DNA of 64,000 nt from Pseudomonas sp. B21-023 (GTDB lineage Bacteria; Pseudomonadota; Gammaproteobacteria; Pseudomonadales; Pseudomonadaceae), in assembly GCF_024749165.1 (NCBI RefSeq), contig NZ_CP087190.1:372001-436000 (forward strand), given 5' to 3'. The notes beneath the pieces were generated by a model, which was given only the letters and a program-made list of their open reading frames with translations, did not search any database and had not been told where the DNA came from. Position 1 is the stretch's first letter, and every line of letters begins with the position of its first letter. The position numbers were made by a program, and so were the translations under genes. Shown here in pieces: positions 8,986-17,971 of this stretch.

Positions 8986-9633
8986 CTAGCGCTTGGCCAG
9001 GGCCAGCGTCTGCTGGTTTTTGGGCAGGACGCGCTTGGCGACCACGTAGTGCTTTTGCCAATAGGGTTTTTCCAGGCTGTCGATACTCACCCGCTTGCCA
9101 GTGCGTGGCGCGTGGATGAAGCGATCGTTGCCCAGGTAGATGGCTACGTGATTGACCCGGCGACTCTTGATGTTGAAGAAGATCAGGTCGCCCGGCTTGA
9201 GATCGCTCTTGGCCACCTTGACGCCCTGGCCCTGAGCCATCGCGTTGGAGGTGCGCGGCAGGTCGACATCGGCCACATCGTTGAACGCGTACTTGACCAG
9301 GCCGCTGCAATCGAAGCCCTTCTTCGGGCTGCTGCCACCCCAGCGATAGGGCGTACCCAGTACGTTCACGGCACGGCTGAGCACTTCGCTGCTCTGTTTG
9401 GGTGACATGGCCACGGCCTGCATGCCCACAGCTTGTTGCTGCTTGGCGGCGTTGGCCGGGCGAGCGCGCACGGAACTGCTGCGATACTGGATCGGGGTGC
9501 GTTTCACCGTGGCATCGGCGTTGGTCGTATAGCCGGTGAATCCGCTGGGAAGTCGTTGCTCACGGTTGGTGGCTTGGGCGGCCAGGGGTAACAAAAGGCA
9601 GAGGGTCAGCCATGTCTTGATAAAAGGTGGCAT
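8986..9633 (-). CDS. NlpC/P60 family cell-wall endopeptidase
   Basis: Secreted peptidoglycan peptidase. The signal peptide is at residues 1-21 (MPPFIKTWLTLCLLLPLAAQ), followed by a low-complexity linker and a C-terminal NlpC/P60 domain from about residue 80. Catalytic Cys109 lies in KKGFDCSGLVKYAF and the catalytic His is His162 in RVNHVAIYLGND; RFIHAPRTG follows. The family cuts D-glutamyl-diaminopimelate bonds in stem peptides. It is a single gene convergent with pilT. The AT-rich upstream region is shared with the divergent TM2 gene. Confidence 0.9.
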   Translation of the reverse strand: MPPFIKTWLTLCLLLPLAAQATNREQRLPSGFTGYTTNADATVKRTPIQYRSSSVRARPANAAKQQQAVGMQAVAMSPKQSSEVLSRAVNVLGTPYRWGGSSPKKGFDCSGLVKYAFNDVADVDLPRTSNAMAQGQGVKVAKSDLKPGDLIFFNIKSRRVNHVAIYLGNDRFIHAPRTGKRVSIDSLEKPYWQKHYVVAKRVLPKNQQTLALAKR

Positions 9634-9790
9634 AGATGAAGCTCTTATAAGTGTTGGCGCGCAACTTTATAACAGCTTTTTGATCAGATTCTGATCCGTT
9701 GGTCGCTCAAGCACGTACCATATGTCGGGTCAAAACGAAAAAGTCACATTTTTCCTTAGAAAATTTTCGGCTATCCCACGAGGGCTTCGA

Positions 9791-10216
9791 ATGAATGGTT
9801 ATCAACAGGGTGCCCCCTCGCACGACACCCATAGCAAGGTTCTCGGCTACCTGCTGTGGATCTTCGGCTTTACCGGCTCGCACCGCTTCTACTATGGCAA
9901 ACCGATCACCGGAACCCTGTGGTTCTTCACCCTGGGCCTGTTGGGCATCGGCTGGCTGATCGACCTGTTCCTGATCCCTTCGATGGACCGTGAGGCCGAC
10001 ATGCGTTTCGAGTCGGGCGGCGTGGACTACAACCTGGCGTGGATACTCCTGACCTTCCTCGGCATCTTCGGCGTGCATCGGCTGTATCAGGGCAAGTGGA
10101 TCAGCGCGCTGATCTACCTGTTCACCGGCGGGTTGTTCCTGTTGGGCGTGCTGTATGACTTCTGGACGCTCAACAGCCAGATTTCCCAGGTCAACGCCGA
10201 GCGTCGCCGGGTATGA
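9791..10216 (+). CDS. Tandem TM2-domain membrane protein
   Basis: 141 residues with two TM2 domains in a row. The first is LGYLLWIFGFTGSHRFYYGK followed by GTLWFFTLGLLGIGWLIDLF. The second is WILLTFLGIFGVHRLYQGK followed by LIYLFTGGLFLLGVLYDFW. Each TM2 unit is two short helices with an intervening G-x-HRxYxGK turn. The function is unknown; the family is often linked to envelope or stress roles. The start is the ATG at 9791 with a GAGGG element 8-12 bp upstream. The frame is open to 9722, but that extra part is AT-rich promoter-like DNA. A terminator follows immediately. Confidence 0.85.
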   Translation: MNGYQQGAPSHDTHSKVLGYLLWIFGFTGSHRFYYGKPITGTLWFFTLGLLGIGWLIDLFLIPSMDREADMRFESGGVDYNLAWILLTFLGIFGVHRLYQGKWISALIYLFTGGLFLLGVLYDFWTLNSQISQVNAERRRV

Positions 10217-10253
10217 AAAAAGGCCTTGTCGCTACGAGCGGCAAGGCCTTTTT
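10216..10253. terminator. Bidirectional terminator between the TM2 and SPOR genes
   Basis: Stem aaaaaggccttg / caaggcctttt around a 12-nt loop, with A and T tracts on the two sides. It lies between convergent genes and starts at the TM2 stop codon. Confidence 0.85.
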
Positions 10254-10255
10254 CA

Positions 10256-10957
10256 TTACTGACGCCGCTGTTGCAGCAGCAGGTTGCTGAAACCTGCCCC
10301 GGCCAGTTGTTTCTGCGCCACGGTCAACTGTTCGCGGTTGCTGAACGGGCCGACCATCACGCGGTACCAGGTCTCTTCCTTCACCGTGCCCGACTCAACC
10401 TTGACCGCCTGGCCAAGCAGGATGATCTGCGCACGGACCTTGTCGGCATCGGCCTGCTTGCGGAATGATCCGGCCTGCAGGAAGAACTGGGTCGTGGCCG
10501 CTGGCTTGATCACCGGTGGTGCCGGTGGCGGTGTCTGGCCCAGCAGCGCGGCCTGGGCGCGGGCGGTGTCGATCTTCGCCGCTTCCGCAGGGGTGACCGG
10601 CGTGCTTGGCACGGGCGGTTGCGCCGGCACCGGCGGGGTTTTCTCCGGCACGGCCTCGGGCGGCACGATTACTTCCGACTCCGGCAGCAGGGTGTAGAAG
10701 TCATACTTCGGCTTCACTGGTTGCTGGGGCGTCGGTGTGGTGGTCTTGCTCGCTTCGGCGACCTTCTCCTGTTTATGTTGCTCGGGCTTGGTGCGCTTGA
10801 TATCAGCGCCACCGGGCTCGAGTTTCATCAAGAAGACGATGAACGCCCCTACGGTCAGGCCGACCGCCAGCCACACCCAGCCGGGGATCGGCTGCTTGGC
10901 GGGTGGCTGGTGGCGGCTGGCGCCGCGCTTGGGCGCGGGCTTTTTCTTTGCAGCCAA
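10256..10957 (-). CDS. SPOR-domain membrane protein (FtsN-like)
   Basis: A 233-residue bitopic protein. It has a short basic cytoplasmic N-terminus (AAKKKPAPKRGASRHQPP), one membrane helix near residues 25-45 (WVWLAVGLTVGAFIVFLM), a long Pro-rich periplasmic linker, and a C-terminal SPOR domain (FFLQAGSFRKQADADKVRAQ ... WYRVMVGPFSNREQL). SPOR domains bind denuded peptidoglycan at division sites. The start is a TTG one base after the argS stop, with GGAG inside the end of argS. This means argS and this gene are coupled. In many Pseudomonas this gene is annotated as a cell-division protein. Confidence 0.85.
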   Translation of the reverse strand: MAAKKKPAPKRGASRHQPPAKQPIPGWVWLAVGLTVGAFIVFLMKLEPGGADIKRTKPEQHKQEKVAEASKTTTPTPQQPVKPKYDFYTLLPESEVIVPPEAVPEKTPPVPAQPPVPSTPVTPAEAAKIDTARAQAALLGQTPPPAPPVIKPAATTQFFLQAGSFRKQADADKVRAQIILLGQAVKVESGTVKEETWYRVMVGPFSNREQLTVAQKQLAGAGFSNLLLQQRRQ

Positions 10958-10958
10958 C

Positions 10959-12695
10959 TTACATGCGCTCCAGGGTTTCCAGGCCAAGCAGCTCCAGGCC
11001 CTGCTTGAGGGTGCGACCGGTCAGGGCAGCCAGGCGCAGGCGGCTTTGCTGTTGTTCGGCGGTTTCGGCAGAAAGGATCGGGCAGTTCTCGTAGAAGCTG
11101 GAGAACAGGCCGGCGAGGTCGTACAGGTAGGTACACAGCACGTGAGGCGTGCCTTTTTCGGCGACGTTATTGAGGATTTCGCCGAACTGCGCCAGGCGCG
11201 CGGCCAGGTCCTGCTCGTGCGCTGCCTGCAGGACGATGCTGCCATCGACTTCGTCGAAGCCCTTGCCGAGCTTGCGGAACACGCCGGCCACGCGGGTGTA
11301 GGCGTACAGCAGGTACGGCGCGGTGTTGCCCTCGAAGTTCAACATCAGTTCGAAGTTGAAGCTGTAGTCGCTGGTGCGGTGCTTCGACAGGTCGGCGTAC
11401 TTGACCGCGCCGATGCCGACCACTTCACCGATGTGGCGCAGCTCGTCCTCGGCCAGCGAGGGGTTCTTCTCCTTGACCAGCGCATAGGCGCGGTCCTTGG
11501 CCTCGGTGAGCAGGTCGATCAGCTTGACGGTACCGCCATCGCGGGTCTTGAACGGGCGGCCATCGGCGCCGTTCATGGTGCCGAAGCCCATGTGTTCCAT
11601 CTTCATCGGGTGGCCGACAAAACCTGCGCGGCGGGCCACTTCGAACACCTGGTTGAAGTGCAGGGCCTGGCGCTGGTCGACGAAGTACAGGGCGCGGTCG
11701 GCCTGCAGCTTGGTGCTGCGGTAGCGCACGGCGGCCAGGTCGGTGGTGGCGTACAGATAGCCGCCATCGGCCTTCTGCACGATCACCGGCAGTGGCTCGC
11801 CTTCGGCATTCTTGAACTCTTCGAGGAACACGCATTGGGCGCCTTGGTCCTCGACCAGCAGACCCTTGGCCTTGAGGTCGGCGACCACGTTGGCCAGGTC
11901 GGCGTTGTAGGCGCTCTCACCCATCACGTCGGCCATGGTCAGCTTGACGTTGAGCAATTCGTAGGTCTTCTGGCAGTGCGACAGGGAGATGTCCTTGAAG
12001 CGCGTCCACAGCGCCAGGCACTCGGGATCACCGGCCTGCAGCTTGACCACCAGCCCGCGGGCGCGGGTGGCGAACTCTTCGGACTCGTCGAAGCGTTTCT
12101 TCGCCGCGCGGTAGAAGTTCTCCAGATCCGACAGCTCGTCACTGGTGATCGGGTTTTCCTGGAGGTAGGCCATGAGCATGCCGAACTGGGTACCCCAGTC
12201 ACCCACGTGGTTCTGGCGGATGACGTCGTCACCGAGGAACTCCAGTACCCGTGCAACGCTGTCGCCGATGATGGTCGAGCGCAGGTGGCCGACGTGCATC
12301 TCCTTCGCCAGGTTCGGTGCCGACATGTCGATCACCACCTTTTCCGCCGGGCCGGCCTTGCGCACGCCCAGATGGCCATCGGCCAGGGCAGCGTCGAGGC
12401 GGCCTGCCAGCGCTTCGGTGTTCTGGAAGAAGTTGAGGAAGCCGGGGCCGGCGATCTCGGCCTTGCTTATGTCGGCGCTGGCCGGCAGGGCGGCGATGAT
12501 CTTCTCGGCCAGGTCGCGCGGCTTCATGCCGGCCGGCTTGGCCAGCATCATGGCGATGTTGCTGGCGAAATCGCCGTGGGTCTTGTCCCGGGCGTTTTCC
12601 ACCTGGATCGCCGGCGTCAGCCCTTCAGGCAGCACACCGTCGGCGACGAGTTGGGTGAGGGCTTGCTGGATCAGCTGGCGAATGGTGTCTTTCAT
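10959..12695 (-). CDS. argS: Arginyl-tRNA synthetase
   Basis: Class I synthetase that charges tRNA-Arg; 578 residues. The start is the ATG at 12695 ([16 protein letters not shown]); the upstream open frame is non-coding. The N-terminal Add-1 domain is followed by the catalytic core with the HIGH-type motif [26 protein letters not shown] is where the degenerate KMSKS loop occurs in this family. The anticodon-binding DALR domain ends the protein ([12 protein letters not shown]). The SPOR gene follows with a 1-bp gap, so the two share a transcript. Confidence 0.97.
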   Translation of the reverse strand: MKDTIRQLIQQALTQLVADGVLPEGLTPAIQVENARDKTHGDFASNIAMMLAKPAGMKPRDLAEKIIAALPASADISKAEIAGPGFLNFFQNTEALAGRLDAALADGHLGVRKAGPAEKVVIDMSAPNLAKEMHVGHLRSTIIGDSVARVLEFLGDDVIRQNHVGDWGTQFGMLMAYLQENPITSDELSDLENFYRAAKKRFDESEEFATRARGLVVKLQAGDPECLALWTRFKDISLSHCQKTYELLNVKLTMADVMGESAYNADLANVVADLKAKGLLVEDQGAQCVFLEEFKNAEGEPLPVIVQKADGGYLYATTDLAAVRYRSTKLQADRALYFVDQRQALHFNQVFEVARRAGFVGHPMKMEHMGFGTMNGADGRPFKTRDGGTVKLIDLLTEAKDRAYALVKEKNPSLAEDELRHIGEVVGIGAVKYADLSKHRTSDYSFNFELMLNFEGNTAPYLLYAYTRVAGVFRKLGKGFDEVDGSIVLQAAHEQDLAARLAQFGEILNNVAEKGTPHVLCTYLYDLAGLFSSFYENCPILSAETAEQQQSRLRLAALTGRTLKQGLELLGLETLERM

Positions 12696-12793
12696 GGGGT
12701 TCTCTTTTCGACCGCAAGCGCGGTGGAGCGCTTCGATGCGCAGGTGGAAAAACTGGGTATTATCCGTTGCCGGGGGCGGGTTGCCAACCTTTT

Positions 12794-12812
12794 GGGGCGA
12801 GCCCGCTCCTAC
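12794..12812. repeat. Solitary REP-like remnant
   Basis: The sequence ggggcgagcccgctcctac matches one arm of the REP type seen at 61243-61305. It lies between argS and priA (12696-12828), which otherwise holds only the argS leader. Confidence 0.5.
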
Positions 12813-12828
12813 GCCAAACCTCAAACAG

Positions 12829-15048
12829 TCAGTAAAGGTCGACCGGATCGACGTCCAGCGACCAGCGCACTTGCCGCCCCGATGGCATCTGCTCCAACAC
12901 TAGCAACCAGGCACTGATCAGTCGATGCAGGGGGGCACGGGCATTGGCTTGGAGCAATAGTTGCGCACGGAATCTGCCCGCCCGTCGCTCCATGGGGGCC
13001 GGCACCGGGCCGAGCAACTCGATGCCGTGCAGGCCCTGCTCGGCAAGTATGCGCTCGGCAGCGGCGCAGGCTTCGTCAAGGAAGCCTTCCGCCTGGCCCG
13101 GCTTGTGCGCGTCGGCGCGCAGCAGTGCCAGGTGGGCGAACGGCGGCAGTCCGGCCGCACGGCGCTCGCTCAAGGCCTGTTCGGCAAAGGCGAAGTAGCC
13201 CTGTTCGGTCAATTGCACCAGTAACGGGTGGTCTGCCAGGTGGGTTTGCACGATGACTTTGCCCGGTTCCTCGGCGCGCCCGGCCCTGCCGGCCACCTGG
13301 ACGATCAGCTGGGCCATGTGTTCGCCGGCGCGAAAGTCGCCGGAGAACAGCCCGCCGTCGGCATCGAGGATCGCGACCAGGGTGACGCGAGGGAAATGAT
13401 GCCCCTTGGCCAGCATCTGGGTGCCGACCAGGATGCTCGGCTGACCACGCTGGATAGTGGCGAACAGGTTGTGCATGGCGTCCTTGCGCGAGGTGCTGTC
13501 GCGGTCCACACGCAGGATCGGGTAATCCGGGAACAGCACCTTCAGACGCTCCTCGGCACGCTCGGTACCGGCGCCCACGGGACGCAGGTCGACGTGGGCG
13601 CATTGCGGGCACTGCAGCGGCAGGCGCTCGTCGTAGCCGCAATGGTGGCAGCGCAGCACGGCGGAGCGCTGGTGCACGGTCATGCGCGCATCGCAACGTG
13701 GGCATTCGGAGAGCCAGCCGCAGTCGTGGCACAGCAATGTGGGGGCGAAACCGCGGCGGTTGAGGAACACCAGCACCTGCTGGCCGGCCTCGAGTGTCTG
13801 GCGGATGGCCTGCTGCAAGGGGCCGCTGATGCCGCTGTCCAGTGGCAGGCTGCGTACGTCCAGGCGCAGGAAGCGGGGCGCCTTGGCGCCGCCGGCGCGT
13901 TGGTTCATGCGCAGCAGGCCGTAGCGGCCACTGTGGGCGTTGTGCAGGCTTTCCAGCGACGGTGTGGCCGAGCCCAGCAGGATCGGGATGTTCTCCTGGT
14001 GCGCACGCACCACGGCCAGGTCGCGGGCGTGGTAGCGCAGGCCTTCCTGCTGTTTATAGGAGCCGTCGTGCTCTTCGTCGATGATGATCAGGCCCGGGTT
14101 CTTCATCGGGGTGAACAGTGCCGAACGGGTGCCGATGATGATGTCCGCATCGCCATCACGTGCCGCCAGCCAGGCGTCCAGGCGCTCGCGATCGCCCACC
14201 GCCGAATGCAGCAGGGCGATGCGCGCGTTGAAGCGCTGCTCGAAGCGTTGCAGGGTCTGCGGGCCGAGATTGATCTCGGGAATCAGGATCAGGGCTTGCT
14301 TGCCGGCCTCGAGCGTTTCGCGGATCAGCTGCAGGTAGACCTCGGTCTTGCCGCTACCGGTGACGCCGGCCAACAGGTAGGCATGGAAGGCATCGAAGCC
14401 CGAGCGCACAGCCTCGAAAGCAGCGCGCTGTTCTTCGTTGAGCGGTAGTTCCGGTTGGGCCAGCCAGTGCTCGTGGCGCGCGGCCGGCAGGTGGCGGCGT
14501 ACTTCGACTTCCACCATCTCCTTGGCCAGCAGCAGGTCGAGGCTGTCTTTGTTCAGGCCAAGCTTGCTCAACAGGCTGTGGGCCACGCCGTGGGGGTGCT
14601 GCGACAGGGTCTTGAGGGCGTCGCGCTGGCGCGGGGCACGGGCGATGCGGGGGTCTTCCAGGCGCGCACCGGGCGCGACATGCCAGAAGCGTTCCTGGCG
14701 TGCCTCGGCCGGTTCGCCCTGGCGCAGCAGCGTCGGTAGGGCCCAGTTGAGGGTGTCGCCCAGGCTGTGCTGGTAGTACTGGGCCGTCCACAGGCACAGC
14801 TTGAACAATGCCGGCGGCAGGGGTGAGACAGGGTCGAGCAGGGCGCTGGCTGGCTTGAGCTTGTCGGCAGGCACTTCGCTGTGCTCGGCGACTTCTACCA
14901 GCACCCCGATCATCTCGCGGCGGCCGAACGGCACGCGGATGCGCATGCCGGGCGTCAGTGCCTGGCGCGCCATGCTCGCGGGCGCCCGGTAGTCGAACAG
15001 GCGACGCAGGGGCGAGGGCAGGGCAAGGCGCAGAATGACGTCGGACAC
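12829..15048 (-). CDS. priA: Primosomal protein N' (PriA helicase)
   Basis: 3'-5' DNA helicase that reloads the replisome at stalled forks. The N-terminal DNA-binding domain starts [19 protein letters not shown]. The helicase motifs are Walker [12 protein letters not shown] and motif [13 protein letters not shown] zinc-binding insert has paired cysteines ([13 protein letters not shown], then [17 protein letters not shown]). I chose GTG at 15048 (VSDVILRLA) because other Pseudomonas PriA proteins begin at this point, which gives 739 residues. A GTG at 15075 would add nine residues. It lies divergent from rpmE. Confidence 0.93.
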   Translation of the reverse strand: MSDVILRLALPSPLRRLFDYRAPASMARQALTPGMRIRVPFGRREMIGVLVEVAEHSEVPADKLKPASALLDPVSPLPPALFKLCLWTAQYYQHSLGDTLNWALPTLLRQGEPAEARQERFWHVAPGARLEDPRIARAPRQRDALKTLSQHPHGVAHSLLSKLGLNKDSLDLLLAKEMVEVEVRRHLPAARHEHWLAQPELPLNEEQRAAFEAVRSGFDAFHAYLLAGVTGSGKTEVYLQLIRETLEAGKQALILIPEINLGPQTLQRFEQRFNARIALLHSAVGDRERLDAWLAARDGDADIIIGTRSALFTPMKNPGLIIIDEEHDGSYKQQEGLRYHARDLAVVRAHQENIPILLGSATPSLESLHNAHSGRYGLLRMNQRAGGAKAPRFLRLDVRSLPLDSGISGPLQQAIRQTLEAGQQVLVFLNRRGFAPTLLCHDCGWLSECPRCDARMTVHQRSAVLRCHHCGYDERLPLQCPQCAHVDLRPVGAGTERAEERLKVLFPDYPILRVDRDSTSRKDAMHNLFATIQRGQPSILVGTQMLAKGHHFPRVTLVAILDADGGLFSGDFRAGEHMAQLIVQVAGRAGRAEEPGKVIVQTHLADHPLLVQLTEQGYFAFAEQALSERRAAGLPPFAHLALLRADAHKPGQAEGFLDEACAAAERILAEQGLHGIELLGPVPAPMERRAGRFRAQLLLQANARAPLHRLISAWLLVLEQMPSGRQVRWSLDVDPVDLY

Positions 15049-15119
15049 GCGGAAGGTCTCTGGAGGGCGTTTCACAAATCAGGCGAGCCTAGCAGACGAC
15101 GGTCGGTGCAAGCGACAAC

Positions 15120-15147
15120 TTGCGCTACGGCCGCTCTCTGGTATTAT
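15120..15147 (+). promoter_or_regulatory. Sigma-70 promoter for rpmE
   Basis: The -35 box TTGCGC (15120-15125) and -10 box TATTAT (15142-15147) are 16 bp apart, about 70 bp before the rpmE ATG. This is a strong match, fitting a ribosomal-protein gene. Confidence 0.7.
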
Positions 15148-15217
15148 TCGCCGCCTAATTACGTGCGGTATTCAACAATAGGTGTTGGGTGGCGGCACGC
15201 AGCTCGAGGAAGTGACC

Positions 15218-15433
15218 ATGAAAGCAGATATTCATCCGAACTACGAAGTAGTTGCAGTCACCTGCAGCTGCGGCAACAAGTTTGAAACTCGTTCGACCAT
15301 GGGCAGCGTCCTGGCGATCGACGTTTGCAACCTGTGCCACCCGTTCTACACCGGTAAGCAGAAAGTCCTGGACACCGGCGGCCGCGTACAGAAGTTCGCC
15401 GATCGCTTCGGCATGTTCGGTGCCAAGAAGTAA
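15218..15433 (+). CDS. rpmE: 50S ribosomal protein L31 (zinc-binding type)
   Basis: 71-residue large-subunit protein ([20 protein letters not shown] ...). The CxC pair (Cys16, Cys18) and the CNLC pair are both present, so this is the zinc-containing 'C+' form and not the zinc-independent paralogue used in zinc starvation. The ATG at 15218 has a GAGGAAG ribosome-binding site. A clear promoter lies upstream and a strong terminator at 15474-15504 ends the message. Confidence 0.97.
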   Translation: MKADIHPNYEVVAVTCSCGNKFETRSTMGSVLAIDVCNLCHPFYTGKQKVLDTGGRVQKFADRFGMFGAKK

Positions 15434-15435
15434 TC

Positions 15436-16257
15436 ATGCACATGGCGAAGCCTTCGGGGTTCGCGCTGTTGCAAAAGAAGGCGCCCCTTGTGGGCGCCTT
15501 TTTTGTGGCCGCGATCTGGCATTTCCCGGCCCTGGCCTTCTGCCCGATGCCCGACAGGGTGCAAGCGGTGGCGGTACGTCACGTGGTCGATGGCGACACC
15601 TTGCGCCTGAGCGATGGGCGCAGCGTGCGGTTGATCGGTATCAACGCCCCCGAAATCGGCCGCAAGGGGCGCTCCAGCGAACCTTATGCCGAGGCTGCCA
15701 AAAAGCGCCTGCAGGCGCTGGTGAAGGCCAGCGATGGCCGTGTCGGGCTGGTTCCGGGCGTCGAACCCAAGGACAAGTACGGCCGTATCCTGGCGCATAT
15801 CTATGGCCGCACTGGTAACAATCTGGAAGCACAACTGCTCAGCGAGGGCCTGGGCTACCAGGTGGCCATTGCACCCAACGTGCAGCTGTCGGGCTGCCAG
15901 CAGCAGGCCGAGCATCAGGCACGCCAGGCCAGGGCAGGGCTGTGGAGACAATCACCGGTCACGCCTGGACGCGAGGTGCGGCAATCCGGATTCGCGGTGA
16001 TCGGCGGCAGGATCAACGGGATCGAGCGTAATCGCAGCGGCATCTGGCTGGAGCTTGACGAGAACGTGGTCCTGCAGGTTCCCGCTCGTCTGCAGCGCCA
16101 CTTCCCCGCCAGCTTCTTCGCTAACCTCAAGGGACGCCAGGTCGAGGCGCGTGGCTGGGTGCTGGATCGTTCCCGCAAGGGCGGGCTCAAGCCTGGGCAG
16201 CGACGCTGGCTGTTGCCATTGACCGATCCGAGCATGTTGGCGCTTGTTTCTGGCTAA
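15436..16257 (+). CDS. Secreted thermonuclease-like (SNase) nuclease
   Basis: 273 residues with an SNase (staphylococcal nuclease) fold at about 45-160. VVDGDTLRLSDGRSVRLIGI and NAPEIGRKG carry the metal Asp and catalytic Arg/Glu positions, and KDKYGRILAHIYG carries the second Arg. An OB-type C-terminal part follows. With the ATG at 15436 the protein has a hydrophobic export signal (APLVGAFFVAAIWHF, then PALAFC, possibly a lipobox-like Cys36). The ribosome-binding site is weak and the rpmE terminator sits inside the signal region. The alternative ATG at 15547 avoids the terminator but removes the signal. I favour the long form because the signal is well formed, which implies read-through or a promoter inside rpmE. 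Confidence 0.82.
   Translation: MHMAKPSGFALLQKKAPLVGAFFVAAIWHFPALAFCPMPDRVQAVAVRHVVDGDTLRLSDGRSVRLIGINAPEIGRKGRSSEPYAEAAKKRLQALVKASDGRVGLVPGVEPKDKYGRILAHIYGRTGNNLEAQLLSEGLGYQVAIAPNVQLSGCQQQAEHQARQARAGLWRQSPVTPGREVRQSGFAVIGGRINGIERNRSGIWLELDENVVLQVPARLQRHFPASFFANLKGRQVEARGWVLDRSRKGGLKPGQRRWLLPLTDPSMLALVSG
15474..15504 (+). terminator. rpmE terminator lying inside the next reading frame
   Basis: Stem aaggcgcccc-ttg-tgggcgcctt followed by TTTT, 45 bp after the rpmE stop. It is a textbook intrinsic terminator, yet it lies within codons 14-23 of the nuclease frame that starts at 15436, in its signal-peptide region. Confidence 0.85.
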
Positions 16258-16261
16258 ATAG

Positions 16262-16292
16262 TTGTAGACATTTTGCTATTGGATTGTACACA
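16262..16292. promoter_or_regulatory. Pair of TTGTASACA direct repeats upstream of maeB
   Basis: ttgtagaca (16262-16270) and ttgtacaca (16284-16292) are 22 bp apart start-to-start, about two helical turns, in the 179-bp gap before maeB. The half-site resembles operators of GntR-type regulators. A perfect TTGACA -35 box lies at 16345-16350, but no good -10 follows it. Confidence 0.35.
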
Positions 16293-16436
16293 CTGGCTCC
16301 CGTAAGCCCCGTGGGTTATAGCGTAAAGTCGTAGGCCAAAGGCCTTGACACATAGTGACCGGGCAGTCTTGTCGCCCCCCGGCTCTTTGCGTATCCTCGG
16401 CGGTCCGTCAGAACAGTAAATAGCGGAATGCCCATC

Positions 16437-17705
16437 ATGTCAGACCTGAAAACCGCCGCTCTCGAATACCACGCTCAGCCTCGTCCGGGGAAACTGAGCG
16501 TCGAGCTCTCCAAGCCAACCGCCACCGCCCGTGACCTCGCCCTGGCCTACAGCCCGGGTGTCGCCGAGCCTGTGCGCGAGATCGGCCGTGATCCGGAGCT
16601 GGCCTACAAGTACACCGGCAAGGGCAACCTGGTTGCGGTGATCTCCGATGGCACCGCCATCCTCGGTCTGGGTGATCTCGGCCCGCTGGCCTCCAAGCCG
16701 GTCATGGAAGGCAAGGGTGTTCTGTTCAAGCGTTTCGCCGGTATCGACGTGTTCGATATCGAAGTCGAGTCGGAGAGCCCGCAAGCCTTCATCGACACCG
16801 TTCGCCGCATCTCCATCACCTTCGGCGGCATCAACCTGGAAGACATCAAGGCACCTGAGTGCTTCGAGATCGAGCGCACGCTGATCGAGCAGTGCGACAT
16901 TCCGGTCTTCCACGATGACCAGCACGGCACCGCGATCGTTACCGCGGCCGGCATGATCAACGCCCTGGAAATCGCCGGCAAGAAGCTCGAAGACGCCAAG
17001 ATCGTCTGCCTGGGCGCCGGTGCCGCGGCCATCTCCTGCATGAAACTGCTGGTGAGCATGGGTGCCAAGGTCGAGAACATCTTCATGATCGACCGCAGCG
17101 GCGTGATCCACGCTGGCCGCGACGACCTGAACCAGTACAAGGCCCAGTTCGCCCACGCCACCGACAAGCGCACCCTGGCTGATGCCCTGGACGGCGCAGA
17201 CGTGTTCGTCGGCTTGTCCGGTCCGAACCTGCTGAGCGCCGAAGGCCTGAAGTCGATGGCCGCCAACCCGATCGTGTTCGCCTGCTCGAACCCGGACCCG
17301 GAAATCGCCCCGGAGCTGGCTCACGCTACCCGCAGCGACGTGATCATGGCCACCGGTCGTTCCGACTACCCGAACCAGGTCAACAACGTACTGGGCTTCC
17401 CGTTCATCTTCCGTGGTGCCCTGGACGTTCGCGCCAAGCGTATCAACGAAGAGATGAAGATCGCTGCCGCCATCGCCCTGAAGGACCTGGCCAAGCTGCC
17501 GGTGCCGAAGGAAGTCTGCGAAGCCTATGGCGTGCAAGCCCTGGAGTTCGGCCGTGAGTACATCATTCCGAAGCCGCTGGATGCCCGCCTGATCACCGTG
17601 GTTTCCGATGCCGTGGCCAAGGCCGCCATCGAGTCCGGTGTGGCTACCCTGCCGTATCCGAAGCACTACCCGCTCAAGAGCGTGGATGACGTGTTCAACG
17701 GCTGA
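16437..17705 (+). CDS. maeB: Malic enzyme (MaeB type, without phosphotransacetylase domain)
   Basis: Oxidative decarboxylation of malate to pyruvate, usually with NADP+, supplying NADPH and pyruvate. 422 residues. The malic N-terminal domain carries LALAYSPGVAEPVREI and LVAVISDGTAILGLGDLGP; the metal site is at IPVFHDDQHGTAIVT. The nucleotide-binding domain starts at IVCLGAGAAAISCMKLL. It ends after the malic domain, unlike enterobacterial MaeB, which carries a PTA-like C-terminus. I chose ATG at 16437 (MSDLKTAALEYHAQPRPGK) because GGA lies 9 bp before it; ATG at 16428 would add three residues. Confidence 0.93.
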   Translation: MSDLKTAALEYHAQPRPGKLSVELSKPTATARDLALAYSPGVAEPVREIGRDPELAYKYTGKGNLVAVISDGTAILGLGDLGPLASKPVMEGKGVLFKRFAGIDVFDIEVESESPQAFIDTVRRISITFGGINLEDIKAPECFEIERTLIEQCDIPVFHDDQHGTAIVTAAGMINALEIAGKKLEDAKIVCLGAGAAAISCMKLLVSMGAKVENIFMIDRSGVIHAGRDDLNQYKAQFAHATDKRTLADALDGADVFVGLSGPNLLSAEGLKSMAANPIVFACSNPDPEIAPELAHATRSDVIMATGRSDYPNQVNNVLGFPFIFRGALDVRAKRINEEMKIAAAIALKDLAKLPVPKEVCEAYGVQALEFGREYIIPKPLDARLITVVSDAVAKAAIESGVATLPYPKHYPLKSVDDVFNG

Positions 17706-17723
17706 TCCAGTCGTAGCGTCATG

Positions 17724-17759
17724 AAAAAGCCCCGGCTCGCAGGAGTCGGGGCTTTTTGT
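17724..17759. terminator. maeB terminator
   Basis: Stem aaaaagccccggctc / gagtcggggcttttt with a 4-nt loop, followed by T-rich DNA. Symmetric enough to act on both strands. Confidence 0.88.
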
Positions 17760-17841
17760 TGGGCCTGGGTTATTGCGGGGCAGGCCTGCTCACGCGGAGT
17801 TCAATGTCATCCCTTTCAAGGCGATCGCGTCAGGGCTTGCT

Positions 17842-17935
17842 GGTGCTCGCCGACAGTCTTGCAGCGCCTACCAGATCGAGCGCCGCGCGGGCGGCGCTCG
17901 ATCTTGAGAGCGCTGCAAGGTTTTCGGCGAGCACC
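17842..17935. repeat. 94-bp imperfect palindrome
   Basis: The left arm starts ggtgctcgccg and ends gatcgagcgccgc; the right arm mirrors it (gcggcgctcgatc ... cggcgagcacc) around a 4-bp centre. About 45 bp per arm pair with few mismatches. It lies in the 200-bp gap between convergent maeB and mrcA, after the maeB terminator. It is not an insertion sequence and is unlike the REP elements elsewhere in the window. Confidence 0.75.
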
Positions 17936-17971
17936 TGGCGGCCCTCACCAAAAACCTTCAAAGGTTGCCCT

